A stretch of DNA of 29,879 nucleotides from assembly GCA_040376925.1 (NCBI GenBank), contig JBEIPU010000025.1:1-29879 (forward strand), in the 5' to 3' direction. The stretch is from RAM1 sp040376925. GTDB taxonomy: Bacteria > Pseudomonadota > Gammaproteobacteria > Burkholderiales > Burkholderiaceae_C. The notes under the pieces are model-generated. The model made no database searches. It was given only the letters and a program-made list of their open reading frames with translations, and was not told where the DNA came from. Of this stretch, positions 7,873 through 15,479 are shown piece after piece. Position 1 is the first letter of the stretch. Each line of letters starts with the position of its first letter. A program made the position numbers and the translations under genes.

Positions 7873-8820
7873 ATGAACATCCTCTTTGTCGCCGACCCGC
7901 TCGAATCCTTCAAGACCTACAAGGACACTACCTTTTCGATGATGCGCGAGGCGCAGCGCCGCGGCCACCGCATCGCGGCCTGCGAGCCGCGCCACCTGGT
8001 CTGGCGCTCGGGCGGCGTGGTGCGTGCGGCGGTACGCAACATCATGCTGACGGGTGCGGACGACGAATGGTTCAACGAGACCAGCACGCCCATCATGCCG
8101 CTGGCGGACTTTGACGCCATCATCATGCGCAAGGACCCGCCTTTTGACAGCGAGTACTTCTACGCCACGCATTTGCTGGAGCAGGCCGAGCGCGAGGGCG
8201 CGCGGGTGTTCAACAAGCCGCGTACGCTGCGCGACCACCCCGAAAAGCTCGCGATCATGGAGTTCCCGCAGTACGTGAGCCCAACGCTGGTCACACGCAG
8301 CGCCGACGAGGTGCGGGCCTTTCATGCCGAGCACAAGGACATCATCCTGAAGCCGCTGGACGGCATGGGCGGCATGGGTATCTTCCGCGTGAAGGCCGAC
8401 GCGCTGAACCTCGGCTCCATCATCGAGACGCTGAACAAGGATGGGGCCGAAACCATCATGGTCCAGCGCTTCGTGCCCGAGATCGCCCAGGGCGACAAGC
8501 GCATCCTGCTGATCGGCGGCGAGCCCGTGCCGTTCAGCCTGGCGCGCATCCCTCAGGGCACCGAGGTGCGCGGCAACCTGGCCGCAGGCGGCCTGGGCGT
8601 GGCGCAGCCGCTGTCAGACAGCGACTGGGCGATCGCCCGTGCCATGGGGCCGGTGCTGGCCGCGCGCGGCCTGCTGCTCGTGGGCATTGACGTGATCGGC
8701 GACCGCCTGACCGAGATCAACGTGACCAGCCCGACCTGCTTTCAGGAGATCACGCAGCAGGCCGGCTTTGACGTGCCGGCCATGTTCATCACGGCGCTGG
8801 AGGCGGCGCTCGCGCCTTGA
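7873..8820 (+). CDS. gshB: Glutathione synthetase
   Basis: GshB joins glycine to gamma-glutamylcysteine using ATP, the second step of glutathione synthesis. The 315-residue length matches bacterial GshB (about 315). Recognisable are the N-terminal MNILFVADPLESFKTYKDTTFSMMREA, the RKDPPFDSEYFYATHLLE segment (about residues 86-103), the ATP-grasp glycine-rich loop LDGMGGMGIFRV (about 160-171), DKRILLIGGEPVPFSLARIP and the C-terminal metal/substrate segment EINVTSPTCFQEI. The ATG at 7873 has no strong Shine-Dalgarno sequence. The gene is divergent from the toxin-antitoxin operon and converges with the amidotransferase gene, 8 bases apart. Confidence 0.97.
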   Translation: MNILFVADPLESFKTYKDTTFSMMREAQRRGHRIAACEPRHLVWRSGGVVRAAVRNIMLTGADDEWFNETSTPIMPLADFDAIIMRKDPPFDSEYFYATHLLEQAEREGARVFNKPRTLRDHPEKLAIMEFPQYVSPTLVTRSADEVRAFHAEHKDIILKPLDGMGGMGIFRVKADALNLGSIIETLNKDGAETIMVQRFVPEIAQGDKRILLIGGEPVPFSLARIPQGTEVRGNLAAGGLGVAQPLSDSDWAIARAMGPVLAARGLLLVGIDVIGDRLTEINVTSPTCFQEITQQAGFDVPAMFITALEAALAP

Positions 8821-8828
8821 GTGGCGGC

Positions 8829-9599
8829 TTATACGGCGGTTTGTGCCTGCCCGTTGACGAACACGCGCAGTTCACCGGGCGCAAACGCCGTCCAGTGCTC
8901 GTTGGTGGTCAACGGCGTGGTCACCACTACGGCGACGCGGTCGTTCGGTGTGGTGGCCTGCGCAAAGTCCACGCTCAGGTCTTCATCGGCCAGCTGGGCA
9001 TGGGCAAACGGGTGGCGCCGCTCCACCCAGCACAGGTTTGTGGACGCATGGGCCCACAGCGCCTGACCGTTGGACAGCAGGAAATTGAACGTGCCGTGCG
9101 CCGCAATGCGCGGCACCAGCTCGCGCAGCGTCAGGGTCAGCTCGTCCACGCTGGGCACACCGGCGTGCGATTTGGCCAGCTCCTGCATGATCCAGCAGAA
9201 CGCGCGCTCGCTGTCGGTGCTGCCCACGGGGCGAAAGGCCGCGTGCAGCCGGGGGTGGAAGTCCTTGAGGTCGCCGTTGTGGGCAAACACCCAGTAGCGG
9301 CCCCACAGTTCGCGCACGAACGGGTGGCAGTTCTGCAGGTTCACCGCGCCCTGCGTGGCCTTGCGGATGTGGGCGATGACGTTTTCGCTCTTGATCGGGT
9401 AGCGGCGGATCAGCTCGGCCACGGGGGAATCACACGCGGCCTGGTGGTCCACAAAATGGCGCACGCCCTTGTCTTCAAAAAACGCAATGCCCCAGCCGTC
9501 GGCATGGTGGTCGGTGCGCCCGCCGCGCTCGGCAAAGCCGGTGAAGCTGAACATCACATCAGTGGGGGTGTTGCAGTTCATGCCCAGGAGCTGGCACAT
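8829..9599 (-). CDS. Class II glutamine amidotransferase, YafJ-like
   Basis: The protein is a stand-alone Ntn-type glutaminase domain of 256 residues. After removal of Met1, Cys2 of MCQLLGMNC would be the N-terminal nucleophile. Further family motifs are HADGWGIAFFE (about 32-42), the arginine in AHIRKATQGAV (about 76-86), NCHPFVRELWGRYWVFAHNGDL (Asn-Gly oxyanion region) and STDSERAFCWIM. Proteins of this type resemble E. coli YafJ. The acceptor of the released ammonia is unknown, although gamma-glutamyl hydrolysis is another possibility for the fold. It begins 4 bases after the MFS exporter stop and is therefore probably co-transcribed with it. Confidence 0.9.
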   Translation of the reverse strand: MCQLLGMNCNTPTDVMFSFTGFAERGGRTDHHADGWGIAFFEDKGVRHFVDHQAACDSPVAELIRRYPIKSENVIAHIRKATQGAVNLQNCHPFVRELWGRYWVFAHNGDLKDFHPRLHAAFRPVGSTDSERAFCWIMQELAKSHAGVPSVDELTLTLRELVPRIAAHGTFNFLLSNGQALWAHASTNLCWVERRHPFAHAQLADEDLSVDFAQATTPNDRVAVVVTTPLTTNEHWTAFAPGELRVFVNGQAQTAV

Positions 9600-9603
9600 G
9601 GTT

Positions 9604-11055
9604 TCAGACCTTTCGTTCGCGCAGCTGCCAGGCCGCCACCAGCGCCAGCGCGCACAGCGCGGCCAGCATCAGGAACGATTCATTGAACGCTGCCAGCCGC
9701 GCCGGGCTGGTGGTGGGGTTGGCAAGCGAGTCACCATGCGCGGCCAGGCGCCATTCGAGCACGATGCCGCACAGGCTCACGCCGGCGGCGCCGCCCAGCA
9801 TGCGCACGAAATTGATGGCGCTGGCGCCTTGCGGTATCAGCGCCTGGGCCAGCCCCCGCATGGACCCCAGGTTCAGCGACGGCAGGATGAAGCCCAGCCC
9901 CACGCGCCCCAGGATGGCAAACGCCACCAGCACCCACAGCGCGGTGGTGGTGTCCACCAGCACCATCACCGCAAACGACAGTGCCAGCAGCGCCAGCCCG
10001 ATGCTCACCAGCAGCCAGGTGGGTTGCCGGTCGGCCAGCCGGCCCACGCCGGCAATGGTGAGGGCCAGTACGAACCCCGCAGGCAGCAGGATGGTGCCCA
10101 CGTGCGACGCCGACAGCTGCAGGCCCAGCTGCATGTACACCGGCAGCAGGTAGGTGGAGCCAAACAGGGCGGTGCCGTAAATGAATGCCACGATGCTGCC
10201 CATGGCGAACTGCCGGTGGCCGAACACGTGCAGGTTCATCAGGGCCTCGCGCCCGCTGCCCATCAGCCGGCGCTGCCACCACACAAACGCCACCAGCGCC
10301 GCCGCGGCGCCGCCCAGCAGCACACCGGCGCGCGCGGCGCTGTTGCCGTGCAGCTCCACCAGGCCGTTGAGCAGGCACAGTGTGCCGGCGCTGCCCAGCA
10401 GCAGGCCGCGCCAGTCCAGCGGTGCGCCGCCGCGGTTGGCCGCCACGCCGCCGGGCGAGGTCACCGGCACAAAGCGGTACGCCATATAAAGCGACGCCAG
10501 GCAGAACGGCACCACCATGAAGAAGATGGAGCGCCAGCCGAACAGGTCCACGAGCACACCACCGATGCTCGGGCCAACCGCCGGTGCCAGCACCACCCCC
10601 ATGCCAAAAATGCCGCTGGCGCGGCCCTGTTCACTGGGCTCGAAGGCGCGCAGGATGATGATGGCCGGGATTGGCTGCACGATGCCCGCGGCCAGCCCTT
10701 CAGCCACGCGCGCGGCCAGCACCAGAGGGAAGCTGTTGGCCAGTCCCCCCACCATGCCGCCGGCCATCAGCAGCAGCATGGTGCCCACATAGGTGTGGCG
10801 GTAGCCGTAGCGCGCCAGCAGCCACGGCGTGGCGAGCATGGACGCCGTCATGGCCACCATGAAACCCGAGCTGACCCATTGCGCGCGCTCCTGGCCCAGG
10901 GTGAAGTGGTGGCTCATGTCGGGGATGGCCACGTTCACGATGGTGGACGACATGATCGAGGCCATGGTGCCGATCATCACGGACAGCAGCAGCAACCAGC
11001 GGTAGCGCGGGCCGTAGCGTTCGCGCAGCGAGGCCAGGGTGTGGTGTGCGCTCAC
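9604..11055 (-). CDS. DHA2-type MFS drug/metabolite exporter (14 membrane segments, EmrB/QacA-like)
   Basis: This is a 483-residue inner-membrane protein of the major facilitator superfamily. Family features are TIVNVAIPDM in helix 1, QWVSSGFMVAMTASMLATPWLLARYGYR (motif A region), the motif C antiporter signature GMGVVLAPAVGPSIGG, and about 14 hydrophobic segments. Such proteins export toxic compounds by proton antiport, but the substrate is not predictable. The chosen start is GTG at 11055 (VSAHHTLASLRERYG), which overlaps the stop of the CWC protein gene in a GTGA arrangement. The longer open frame to 11241 would read through that gene out of frame. The glutamine amidotransferase gene follows after 4 bases. 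Confidence 0.88.
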   Translation of the reverse strand: MSAHHTLASLRERYGPRYRWLLLLSVMIGTMASIMSSTIVNVAIPDMSHHFTLGQERAQWVSSGFMVAMTASMLATPWLLARYGYRHTYVGTMLLLMAGGMVGGLANSFPLVLAARVAEGLAAGIVQPIPAIIILRAFEPSEQGRASGIFGMGVVLAPAVGPSIGGVLVDLFGWRSIFFMVVPFCLASLYMAYRFVPVTSPGGVAANRGGAPLDWRGLLLGSAGTLCLLNGLVELHGNSAARAGVLLGGAAAALVAFVWWQRRLMGSGREALMNLHVFGHRQFAMGSIVAFIYGTALFGSTYLLPVYMQLGLQLSASHVGTILLPAGFVLALTIAGVGRLADRQPTWLLVSIGLALLALSFAVMVLVDTTTALWVLVAFAILGRVGLGFILPSLNLGSMRGLAQALIPQGASAINFVRMLGGAAGVSLCGIVLEWRLAAHGDSLANPTTSPARLAAFNESFLMLAALCALALVAAWQLRERKV

Positions 11056-11282
11056 GCCGCGGCCTGCCCCGTGCCTGCCTGGGTGGCGCAGGCCTGGCAG
11101 ATGCAGGCCTTGCCGCGTGCCGCTGTGGGGATGTGCTGCAGTGCCGCACGGTTGAAATCCACCCGGGTGCACCAGCAGGGGCCCTGTTGCACACCCGTCA
11201 GGCGTTCGGCCTCCATGGCGCACAGGTTGGCCTGGCCGCACAGCGGGCAGTGTTCGGGGTCCGGTGGGGCTGGCGTAAGCAT
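11052..11282 (-). CDS. Cysteine-rich CWC family small protein
   Basis: The 76-residue protein carries the cysteine pattern of the cysteine-rich CWC family: CPLC (12-15), C21, the name-giving CWC (36-38), then CIC and C (60, 62, 65). Eight paired cysteines suggest zinc binding, but the function of the family is unknown. The ATG is at 11282. Its stop overlaps the start of the MFS exporter gene by GTGA, so translation of the two is probably coupled. The position as first gene of an exporter operon makes a regulatory or metal-linked role possible, which is inference only. Confidence 0.82.
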   Translation of the reverse strand: MLTPAPPDPEHCPLCGQANLCAMEAERLTGVQQGPCWCTRVDFNRAALQHIPTAARGKACICQACATQAGTGQAAA

Positions 11283-11383
11283 GGTGTCGCTGAAGTCTAC
11301 CGCCGCCAGTGGTGGTGCATCAGGGTCCTCACGGGTGGGCGGTGCCAGGACGCAGTGCCATGATGGCCCCAGGAGACATCGCC

Positions 11384-12025
11384 ATGATCCACAACAACCT
11401 GACGTGCCGGCGTGCCGCGCTGCGGCTGGCGCTGGCAGTGGCCGCGCTCGCGGGGCCGGGCCTGGCCTGGGCCCAGGCCGACAGCAAGGCCTGTGCGCTG
11501 GTGCTCATGCATGACCGGGGCGGCTCGGCCGCGCCCATGGCGGCGCTGGGCCGCAAGCTGCAGCCCGGCTGCACAGCCAAGGCGGTGGAGATGCCCTGGT
11601 CGCAGCGCCGCGCGAATGACAAGGACCTGCCCGGCGCCTGGCAGGAGGTGACGCGCCACATCCGCGACATGCGCCAGCAGGGCTACAAGCGGGTGCTGGT
11701 GGGCGGTGTGGGCTTTGGCGCGAATGCCGCCATGGCCTATGCGGGCGCGGTGGGCGACGCAGACGGTGTGGTTGCGCTGGCGCCGGAGGCCGACGCGCCG
11801 GGTATTGGCGGCTTGCCCGCGACCGCGACGGCCTTGCGCCAGCACACGCCGGTGTTGTGGGTATTGGGTGCGGACGATCCAATATCCCAGCGCGGTGAAG
11901 GTTTTGCCTACGCCAAGGCACCACCGCATCCGCAAAGCCGCTATGAGGTCGTCAAGGCGGACCGCAAGGGCACGGCCGACGCGGCACTCAGGCCGCTGGC
12001 GGACTGGCTCAAATCGCTGGAGTAG
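11384..12025 (+). CDS. Exported alpha/beta-hydrolase-like protein lacking the catalytic serine (probable pseudoenzyme)
   Basis: The product is 213 residues with an N-terminal export signal (CRRAALRLALAVAALAGPGLAWAQA, cleavage near 30-32). The start at 11384 is supported by AGGAGA seven bases upstream. After the signal come alpha/beta-hydrolase-like elements: VLMHDRGGS (about 40-48, the usual HGxxGS oxyanion loop), RVLVGGVGFGANAAM (103-117, the nucleophile elbow), and VLWVLGADDP (157-166, the acid strand). The elbow reads GVGFG, where GxSxG is expected, so position 110 is Gly in place of Ser. No histidine stands in the usual place near VVKADRKGTAD. A binding or structural role in the periplasm is more likely than hydrolysis. 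The nearest active relatives would be dienelactone-hydrolase-like enzymes. Confidence 0.75.
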   Translation: MIHNNLTCRRAALRLALAVAALAGPGLAWAQADSKACALVLMHDRGGSAAPMAALGRKLQPGCTAKAVEMPWSQRRANDKDLPGAWQEVTRHIRDMRQQGYKRVLVGGVGFGANAAMAYAGAVGDADGVVALAPEADAPGIGGLPATATALRQHTPVLWVLGADDPISQRGEGFAYAKAPPHPQSRYEVVKADRKGTADAALRPLADWLKSLE

Positions 12026-12050
12026 CCGCCCAGTTCAGGGATGGCGGGCG

Positions 12051-12923
12051 TCAGTCCGGCTGAACCAGCGCCAGACCCGAGATGGTTTCCACGCCCGCAA
12101 TGCCGCCCAGCAGCGTGGCGGCGTTGGTGGCGGCAGACAGGTCGATGCGGTACAGCGACAGCACGGTGCCCGAGCGGATGGCCGCGTAGCCGGTGGTGCT
12201 GCGTGATTCCAGGTCAAAGCCGTTCACGCCGCTGCCCACCACGCCCAGGGTGGCATCACTGGTCAGCACGCCGTTGTTGGGCGGATTGACCACCGAGCGC
12301 AGCGCCAGCGTCAGGTCCAGCACGTACAGCGTGGTGGCGGTGGCGCCGCGAAATGAATTGGTATAGGCCGCGGCGGTCGCGGTGGGCGGCACAGTCAGCC
12401 CCGCTTCGTTCACGCGTGTGAGGCTGCCGTCGGTGATGGTGTCGCCGGTTTCAACGTCAATGCGCAGGTTCTGCCCGGTGTTGCTCACCACACGCAGGCG
12501 GTCGGCCACGGGGTTGAAGTCCACGCCAAACTGGGTGCCCAGCAAGGTGGTGAACGGGTTGTCGTCCCCGGCGGCGGCCTTCAGTGCCGCGCGAAACGTG
12601 GCACGGCCCGTGGCCGCATCCAGTGTGTAGAGGTTGCCGCGGCTGCCCAGCGCATACAGCAGGCCGTTGGCCGGGCGGAAGTCGATGCCGGCCACGGTTT
12701 CGCCCGACTGCAGGCCCGAGACCGCCCGTGTGCCCACCTGGGTGCCCGGCGTGGCGCGGTTGAACGACGCGACCTGGCCCGATTCCGTGACCACGATCGT
12801 GTCGCCCACCGGCACAGAGGTCACGATGTCGGTGCCCCCGCCACCGCAGGCGGACAAGCCCAGCGCAAGGCTGGCAAGGGTGGTGAACCTGGTGCAGGCG
12901 GCAGGAACGGGCAAGCGGCGCAT
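12051..12923 (-). CDS. DUF4394 domain lipoprotein
   Basis: This 290-residue protein has a lipoprotein signal: positively charged start, hydrophobic stretch and lipobox LSAC with lipidated C26, followed by glycines. The rest matches DUF4394 in style: VVTESGQVASFNRATPG, GIDFRPANGLLYALGSRGNLYTLDAATGRAT, GVDFNPVADRLRVVSNTGQNLRID, and ETISGLALVQPD at the end. These repeats suggest a beta-propeller-like fold, but the function is unknown. The start at 12923 has AGGAAG upstream. It lies 48 bases downstream of the TonB-dependent receptor on the same strand, so the two are probably one operon and may cooperate at the outer membrane. Confidence 0.85.
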   Translation of the reverse strand: MRRLPVPAACTRFTTLASLALGLSACGGGGTDIVTSVPVGDTIVVTESGQVASFNRATPGTQVGTRAVSGLQSGETVAGIDFRPANGLLYALGSRGNLYTLDAATGRATFRAALKAAAGDDNPFTTLLGTQFGVDFNPVADRLRVVSNTGQNLRIDVETGDTITDGSLTRVNEAGLTVPPTATAAAYTNSFRGATATTLYVLDLTLALRSVVNPPNNGVLTSDATLGVVGSGVNGFDLESRSTTGYAAIRSGTVLSLYRIDLSAATNAATLLGGIAGVETISGLALVQPD

Positions 12924-12971
12924 GGAAGGCTTCCTGTGTGAAAGTGTTACAGCGCCCAGTGTGCCAGCGTT

Positions 12972-15113
12972 TCAGTCAAAGCGGCGCACCAGCTCCACGC
13001 CCACATAGGCCGAGCGGCCCGGCGCCGTCTCAAAGTAGCGCGCATTGCCCTCGTTCACGATCACCGCGCCCGCATGGCGGCGGTTGGCCAGGTTGTCAAT
13101 GCGCAGGAACTGGCGCAGCTGCCACGGCCCGCGCTCCTGCTGCAGGCGCAGGCCCAGGTTGGCCACGGTGTAGCCCGCCGCGGCGTCGCTGTTGCTGTCG
13201 TTCACCGGCACGGCGGCGCTGTGGCGCAGCTCCAGTGTGATCGTGCTGCCGGCCACGCCCGGCTCCCAGGCCAGCTTCACATACGCCTGGCGCCGTGCGA
13301 TGCCGGGAATGCGGTTGCCTGCCGGGATGGCCAGCGTGGGCGTGCTGCACGGCGCGGCAGCGCAGGTCAGGAAGCCATCGGTGTAGGTCGCGTTCAGCAG
13401 CGTCAGAGCCGAGCTGATGTTCAGCCTGCCCGATTGCACCTCGCCCGACAGCTCCAGCCCCTGGCGGCGCGTGCGCCCGGCGTTCTGGAAGGTGCTGCGC
13501 CCGCCGGTGTTGGACAGCACCACGATCTCGCCTTGCGTGCGCGCGTCAAACACGGTGGCGGTCCAGGCCGCGCTGCCATGGCGCCCGCGCAGGCCTGCCT
13601 CCACGCTGCGGCTGCGGCTGGCGTCCAGGGCGGTGTTCAGCCCGGCGCCGCCGGACGCGCGGTAGGCCGCCTCATTCAGCGTCGGGGTTTCAAAGCCGCG
13701 CCCGGCGCTGGCATAGGCCTGCACCTCGCGCGACAGTTCCCAGCGCAGGCCTGCCACGGGCAGCGTGGCCGCATGGCGCACGCCGCCGCTGTCGTCGGGG
13801 TTGCCGGGCGCGATGTAGCGGTCCACCGACGACAGCCGCACGCGGGTGCGGCGCACGCCGGCGGTGAAGGTCCAGCCGGGCGTTGCCCATTCGGCCTGGG
13901 CGTACGGGTCCAGTGCATCGGCACGGCTGGATTCGTCGCGGCGCAGGCGGCCCGCCACGCCCAGCGTGGCGCCGGTGAAATTCTCGAACCCGCGGCGCTC
14001 CTCGTCCTGCCGGTCCCAGGCCAGCCCGGCCGATGCGGTCAGCCGCCCGCTGCCGTACTGGCGGTCCAGCCGCCAGCGCAGGTTGAGCCCGCCGTACTGG
14101 CGGTCCAGGTCGATCACGCCGCCGGCCGCGCCCGGCGCCACCTGCGCCGACGGCGGGATGGACTGGTACTGCACCAGCGCGCGCTGGCCGCCATAGCCCA
14201 TGAGCTGCAGGCTGTGGCCGCCGCCGCCCCAGCCGCCCAGCGCATGCGTCCAGGCCAGCCCCAGCTGCGTCTGCTGCACGGATTTGCGGGTGTTGAACTG
14301 GGCAGCCGCAGGCGTCGTCTGGTACGGGTTGGCGTCAAACTCGGCGCGCGACAGGCCCAGCGGGTCCTGCGCGTCGCTGACCTGGCGGTTGGCCACCAGC
14401 ACCAGCCGCCCGCCGTCATGCGGGCGCGACAGCTTCAGGTTCGCCGTGCTGCGGTCCGCTGCAGACTGCGGGCGCAGCCCCTGGGTGGCGAAGGTGGATG
14501 CGTCCACGTTGAAGTAGTAGCTGCCGGCCTGGCCCGTGGCCTGGGTGGATGCCCGCCACAACCCGTCAGCCCCGCCGGCCAGGCCCGTGCGCCATTCGGA
14601 CGGCCCGCCGTCAGCGGTGTACAGCGCCACCACGCCGCCGGCCGAGCTGCCGTACAGCGCGGAATAGGGGCCGCGGATCACCTCGATGCGGTCCGCGCTG
14701 CCGATGGGAAAGTTGGCCGCCTGGCCCTGGCCGTCGGGGGCGCTGGCGGGAATGCCGTCCACATACAACCGCACGCCGCGCACGCCGAAGGTTGAGCGCG
14801 CGCCAAACCCGCGGATGGACAACTGCAGGTCCTGTGCATAGTTCTGCCGGTTGTTGATCGACAGCCCCGGCACACGGCCCAGGCCTTCAGACAGGTTGAT
14901 CTGCAGATGGCCCGCGCGCAGCTCCTCGCCATCCACGATGTCCATGGAGGCGGGCGCCAGCCAGCGCTGCTGGTCGGGCGCGGCGCCGGTGATCACCACC
15001 GGCCGCAGCGCGGCGTCAGGCGCCTGCGCGGCCGCCAGCAACGGCAAAAGGCCTGCACCGGCGGCGCAGGCCTTTTGACATGCCCTGAGGGCGAAGGCGG
15101 TCTGGGTCCCCAT
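12972..15113 (-). CDS. TonB-dependent outer-membrane receptor
   Basis: The product is 713 residues from the ATG at 15113: a signal peptide (ACQKACAAGAGLLPLLAAAQA), a TonB-box-like RPVVITG (about residues 37-43), a plug domain with LSEGLGRVPGLSI, LSIRGFGARSTFGVRGVRLYVDG and IEVIRGPYSALYGSSAGGVV, and then a long 22-strand barrel region with alternating aromatic residues. It ends VGVELVRRFD. The upstream extension to 15263 is not signal-like and was rejected. The receptor moves a ligand across the outer membrane using TonB-ExbBD energy. The ligand is unknown; no siderophore synthesis gene or clear Fur site was seen. A DUF4394 lipoprotein gene follows. Confidence 0.93.
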   Translation of the reverse strand: MGTQTAFALRACQKACAAGAGLLPLLAAAQAPDAALRPVVITGAAPDQQRWLAPASMDIVDGEELRAGHLQINLSEGLGRVPGLSINNRQNYAQDLQLSIRGFGARSTFGVRGVRLYVDGIPASAPDGQGQAANFPIGSADRIEVIRGPYSALYGSSAGGVVALYTADGGPSEWRTGLAGGADGLWRASTQATGQAGSYYFNVDASTFATQGLRPQSAADRSTANLKLSRPHDGGRLVLVANRQVSDAQDPLGLSRAEFDANPYQTTPAAAQFNTRKSVQQTQLGLAWTHALGGWGGGGHSLQLMGYGGQRALVQYQSIPPSAQVAPGAAGGVIDLDRQYGGLNLRWRLDRQYGSGRLTASAGLAWDRQDEERRGFENFTGATLGVAGRLRRDESSRADALDPYAQAEWATPGWTFTAGVRRTRVRLSSVDRYIAPGNPDDSGGVRHAATLPVAGLRWELSREVQAYASAGRGFETPTLNEAAYRASGGAGLNTALDASRSRSVEAGLRGRHGSAAWTATVFDARTQGEIVVLSNTGGRSTFQNAGRTRRQGLELSGEVQSGRLNISSALTLLNATYTDGFLTCAAAPCSTPTLAIPAGNRIPGIARRQAYVKLAWEPGVAGSTITLELRHSAAVPVNDSNSDAAAGYTVANLGLRLQQERGPWQLRQFLRIDNLANRRHAGAVIVNEGNARYFETAPGRSAYVGVELVRRFD

Positions 15114-15160
15114 CGTGCGGCCAGTTTGCCAGTGAAACCGGCCGGCCGCGCGACGTGGGG

Positions 15161-15174
15161 TCGCCAAGTGGCGA
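15161..15174. repeat. inverted repeat between csbD-like gene and TonB receptor gene
   Basis: TCGCCA-AG-TGGCGA is a perfect inverted repeat that abuts the stop codon of the CsbD-like gene and lies about 50 bases before the receptor start. It can fold as a 5-base stem with a 4-base loop, without a T-run. It may be a weak terminator or an operator for the receptor gene. Confidence 0.4.
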
Positions 15175-15372
15175 TCAGGGCTTGCGGAATGCGGCCTTGG
15201 CGTCGTCCTTGGCCTGCTCGCGCAGGTCGCCTGCAGCCTTCTGGGCCTTGCCGGCCTGCTCACGGGCGTGGCCCTTGGCTTCCTGCTCCTTGCTGTTGAC
15301 CAGCTTGCCGAACTGCTCCTGCGTTTCGCCGGCGGCTTCCTTGATGCGGCCCTTGACTTGATCCTTGTTCAT
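15175..15372 (-). CDS. CsbD-like small stress protein
   Basis: The 65-residue, lysine-, glutamine- and alanine-rich protein begins MNKDQVKGRIKEAAGETQEQFGKLV, the CsbD family signature, and continues as a hydrophilic helix-forming tail. CsbD-like proteins accumulate in general stress; their molecular role is not known. AAGGAG lies at a good distance before the ATG at 15372. The gene follows malate synthase on the same strand after 107 bases in which I see no clear terminator or promoter. Confidence 0.9.
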   Translation of the reverse strand: MNKDQVKGRIKEAAGETQEQFGKLVNSKEQEAKGHAREQAGKAQKAAGDLREQAKDDAKAAFRKP

Positions 15373-15479
15373 GTGAACTCCTTGGAATGGTTGAGACAGG
15401 AGTTGATGATGGTGGATCGCGAGGTGGCCCAGTGCCGGAATACCGCGTTTGGCTCTGTGCGCGACCGCCTACAAACCGC

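Noticed and set aside
3451..8820. functional link between Kup and the flanking glutathione genes
   Set aside because: Glutathione gates Kef-type K+ efflux systems, not Kup, and no kef gene is present; adjacency alone is too weak.
9469..11514. 681-codon plus-strand open frame opposite the MFS exporter gene
   Set aside because: Glutamine/histidine-rich antisense translation; the exporter has clear membrane segments and motifs on the other strand.
15114..15263. upstream extension of the TonB receptor gene
   Set aside because: It would place arginine-rich sequence before a good signal peptide that begins at 15113.
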